Shown: positions 62,340 to 62,500 of the stretch, piece by piece
How positions within the stretch are numbered: the first letter of the stretch is position 1
Layout of the letters: each line of letters opens with the position of its first letter
Assembly: GCF_964340395.1 (NCBI RefSeq)
Contig: NC_135563.1
Span: 16,987,151-17,049,650 of the forward strand
Direction of reading: 5' to 3'
DNA length: 62,500 bases
Origin: Glandiceps talaboti
Lineage: Eukaryota > Hemichordata > Enteropneusta > Spengelidae
Made by a program: the position numbers and the translations under genes
Notes under the pieces: generated by a model
Databases searched by the model: none
What the model was told of the DNA's origin: nothing
The model's input: the letters and a program-made list of their open reading frames with translations, nothing else

Positions 62340-62500
62340 CTAGAAAACTTGGCTGTCAGCAGATCTCCAACAAAAATCTACTTCATGTGTAATACAAAGT
62401 CATATGGTGAGCATGCCCCTCGTATGGAACAGTATATCACCTGAACTTCGTTCATCACCCACTGTTGAGAAATTCAAGGACATTAAGATGCATCTGTTTG
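62340..62500 (+). pseudogene. Decayed LINE reverse-transcriptase C-terminus, cut by the window edge
   Basis: The frame from about 62401 reads MPLVWNSISPELRSSPTVEK followed by FKDIKMHLF, the same end as the LINE at 40 kb (LWNVLPTEIRVSPSVASFK). Just before it, in another frame, is NTKSYGEHA, the segment that normally precedes the LWN motif, so there is at least one frameshift. The rest lies beyond the window. Confidence 0.7.

Overview
The window is nuclear DNA of a bilaterian animal, probably a marine invertebrate (a non-vertebrate deuterostome or a spiralian); I cannot name the species. Split genes with GT..AG introns, long microsatellites, miniature inverted-repeat elements, non-LTR retrotransposon tails, low gene density and very frequent ACATGTA motifs all fit. 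There is no sign of bacterial, viral or CRISPR content.

Five protein-coding genes can be built exon by exon, with intron phases that match at every junction. (1) 2608-5969, minus: an unrecognised Ser/Pro/Arg-rich protein of 408 aa in two coding exons. (2) 16070-27965, minus: CCDC142, 9 coding exons, 996 aa, with a probable 5' non-coding exon near 38.7 kb. (3) 42357-48249, plus: AUP1 (lipid-droplet/ER acyltransferase-like protein with CUE and G2BR regions), 10 coding exons, 445 aa, with a probable 5' non-coding exon near 39.05 kb. (4) 52815-56974, minus: PSTK (phosphoseryl-tRNA[Sec] kinase), 6 coding exons, 373 aa. (5) From 57713, plus: exon 1 of ETF1 (translation termination factor eRF1); the rest lies beyond the window.

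Layout: CCDC142 and AUP1 are head to head around a short candidate bidirectional promoter (about 38.67-39.08 kb). PSTK and ETF1 are head to head, with 738 bp between their start codons. AUP1 and PSTK converge. CCDC142 and AUP1 also lie in one cluster on human 2p13.1, so this pair looks like old microsynteny. PSTK (selenocysteine synthesis, needed to read UGA as Sec) and ETF1 (which terminates at UGA) have opposing roles at the same codon and appear to share a promoter region here.

The non-coding space is rich in structure. AUP1 intron 3 carries tandem 78-bp copies of the exon segment that encodes the acyltransferase motif, partly still in frame. Several hairpin/MITE families occur, including a TTAA-flanked pair, a pair of nested inverted repeats, a 557-bp TIR element, and a 1.2-kb inverted-repeat element holding a LINE 3' end. 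There are also a tRNA-like SINE head, a 280-bp repeat present in opposite orientations on either side of AUP1, and several degenerate minisatellites. One minisatellite is a triple RBPJ-like site. The 1-2.3 kb, 6-16 kb and 57.8-62.4 kb stretches hold no gene I can support apart from repeats.
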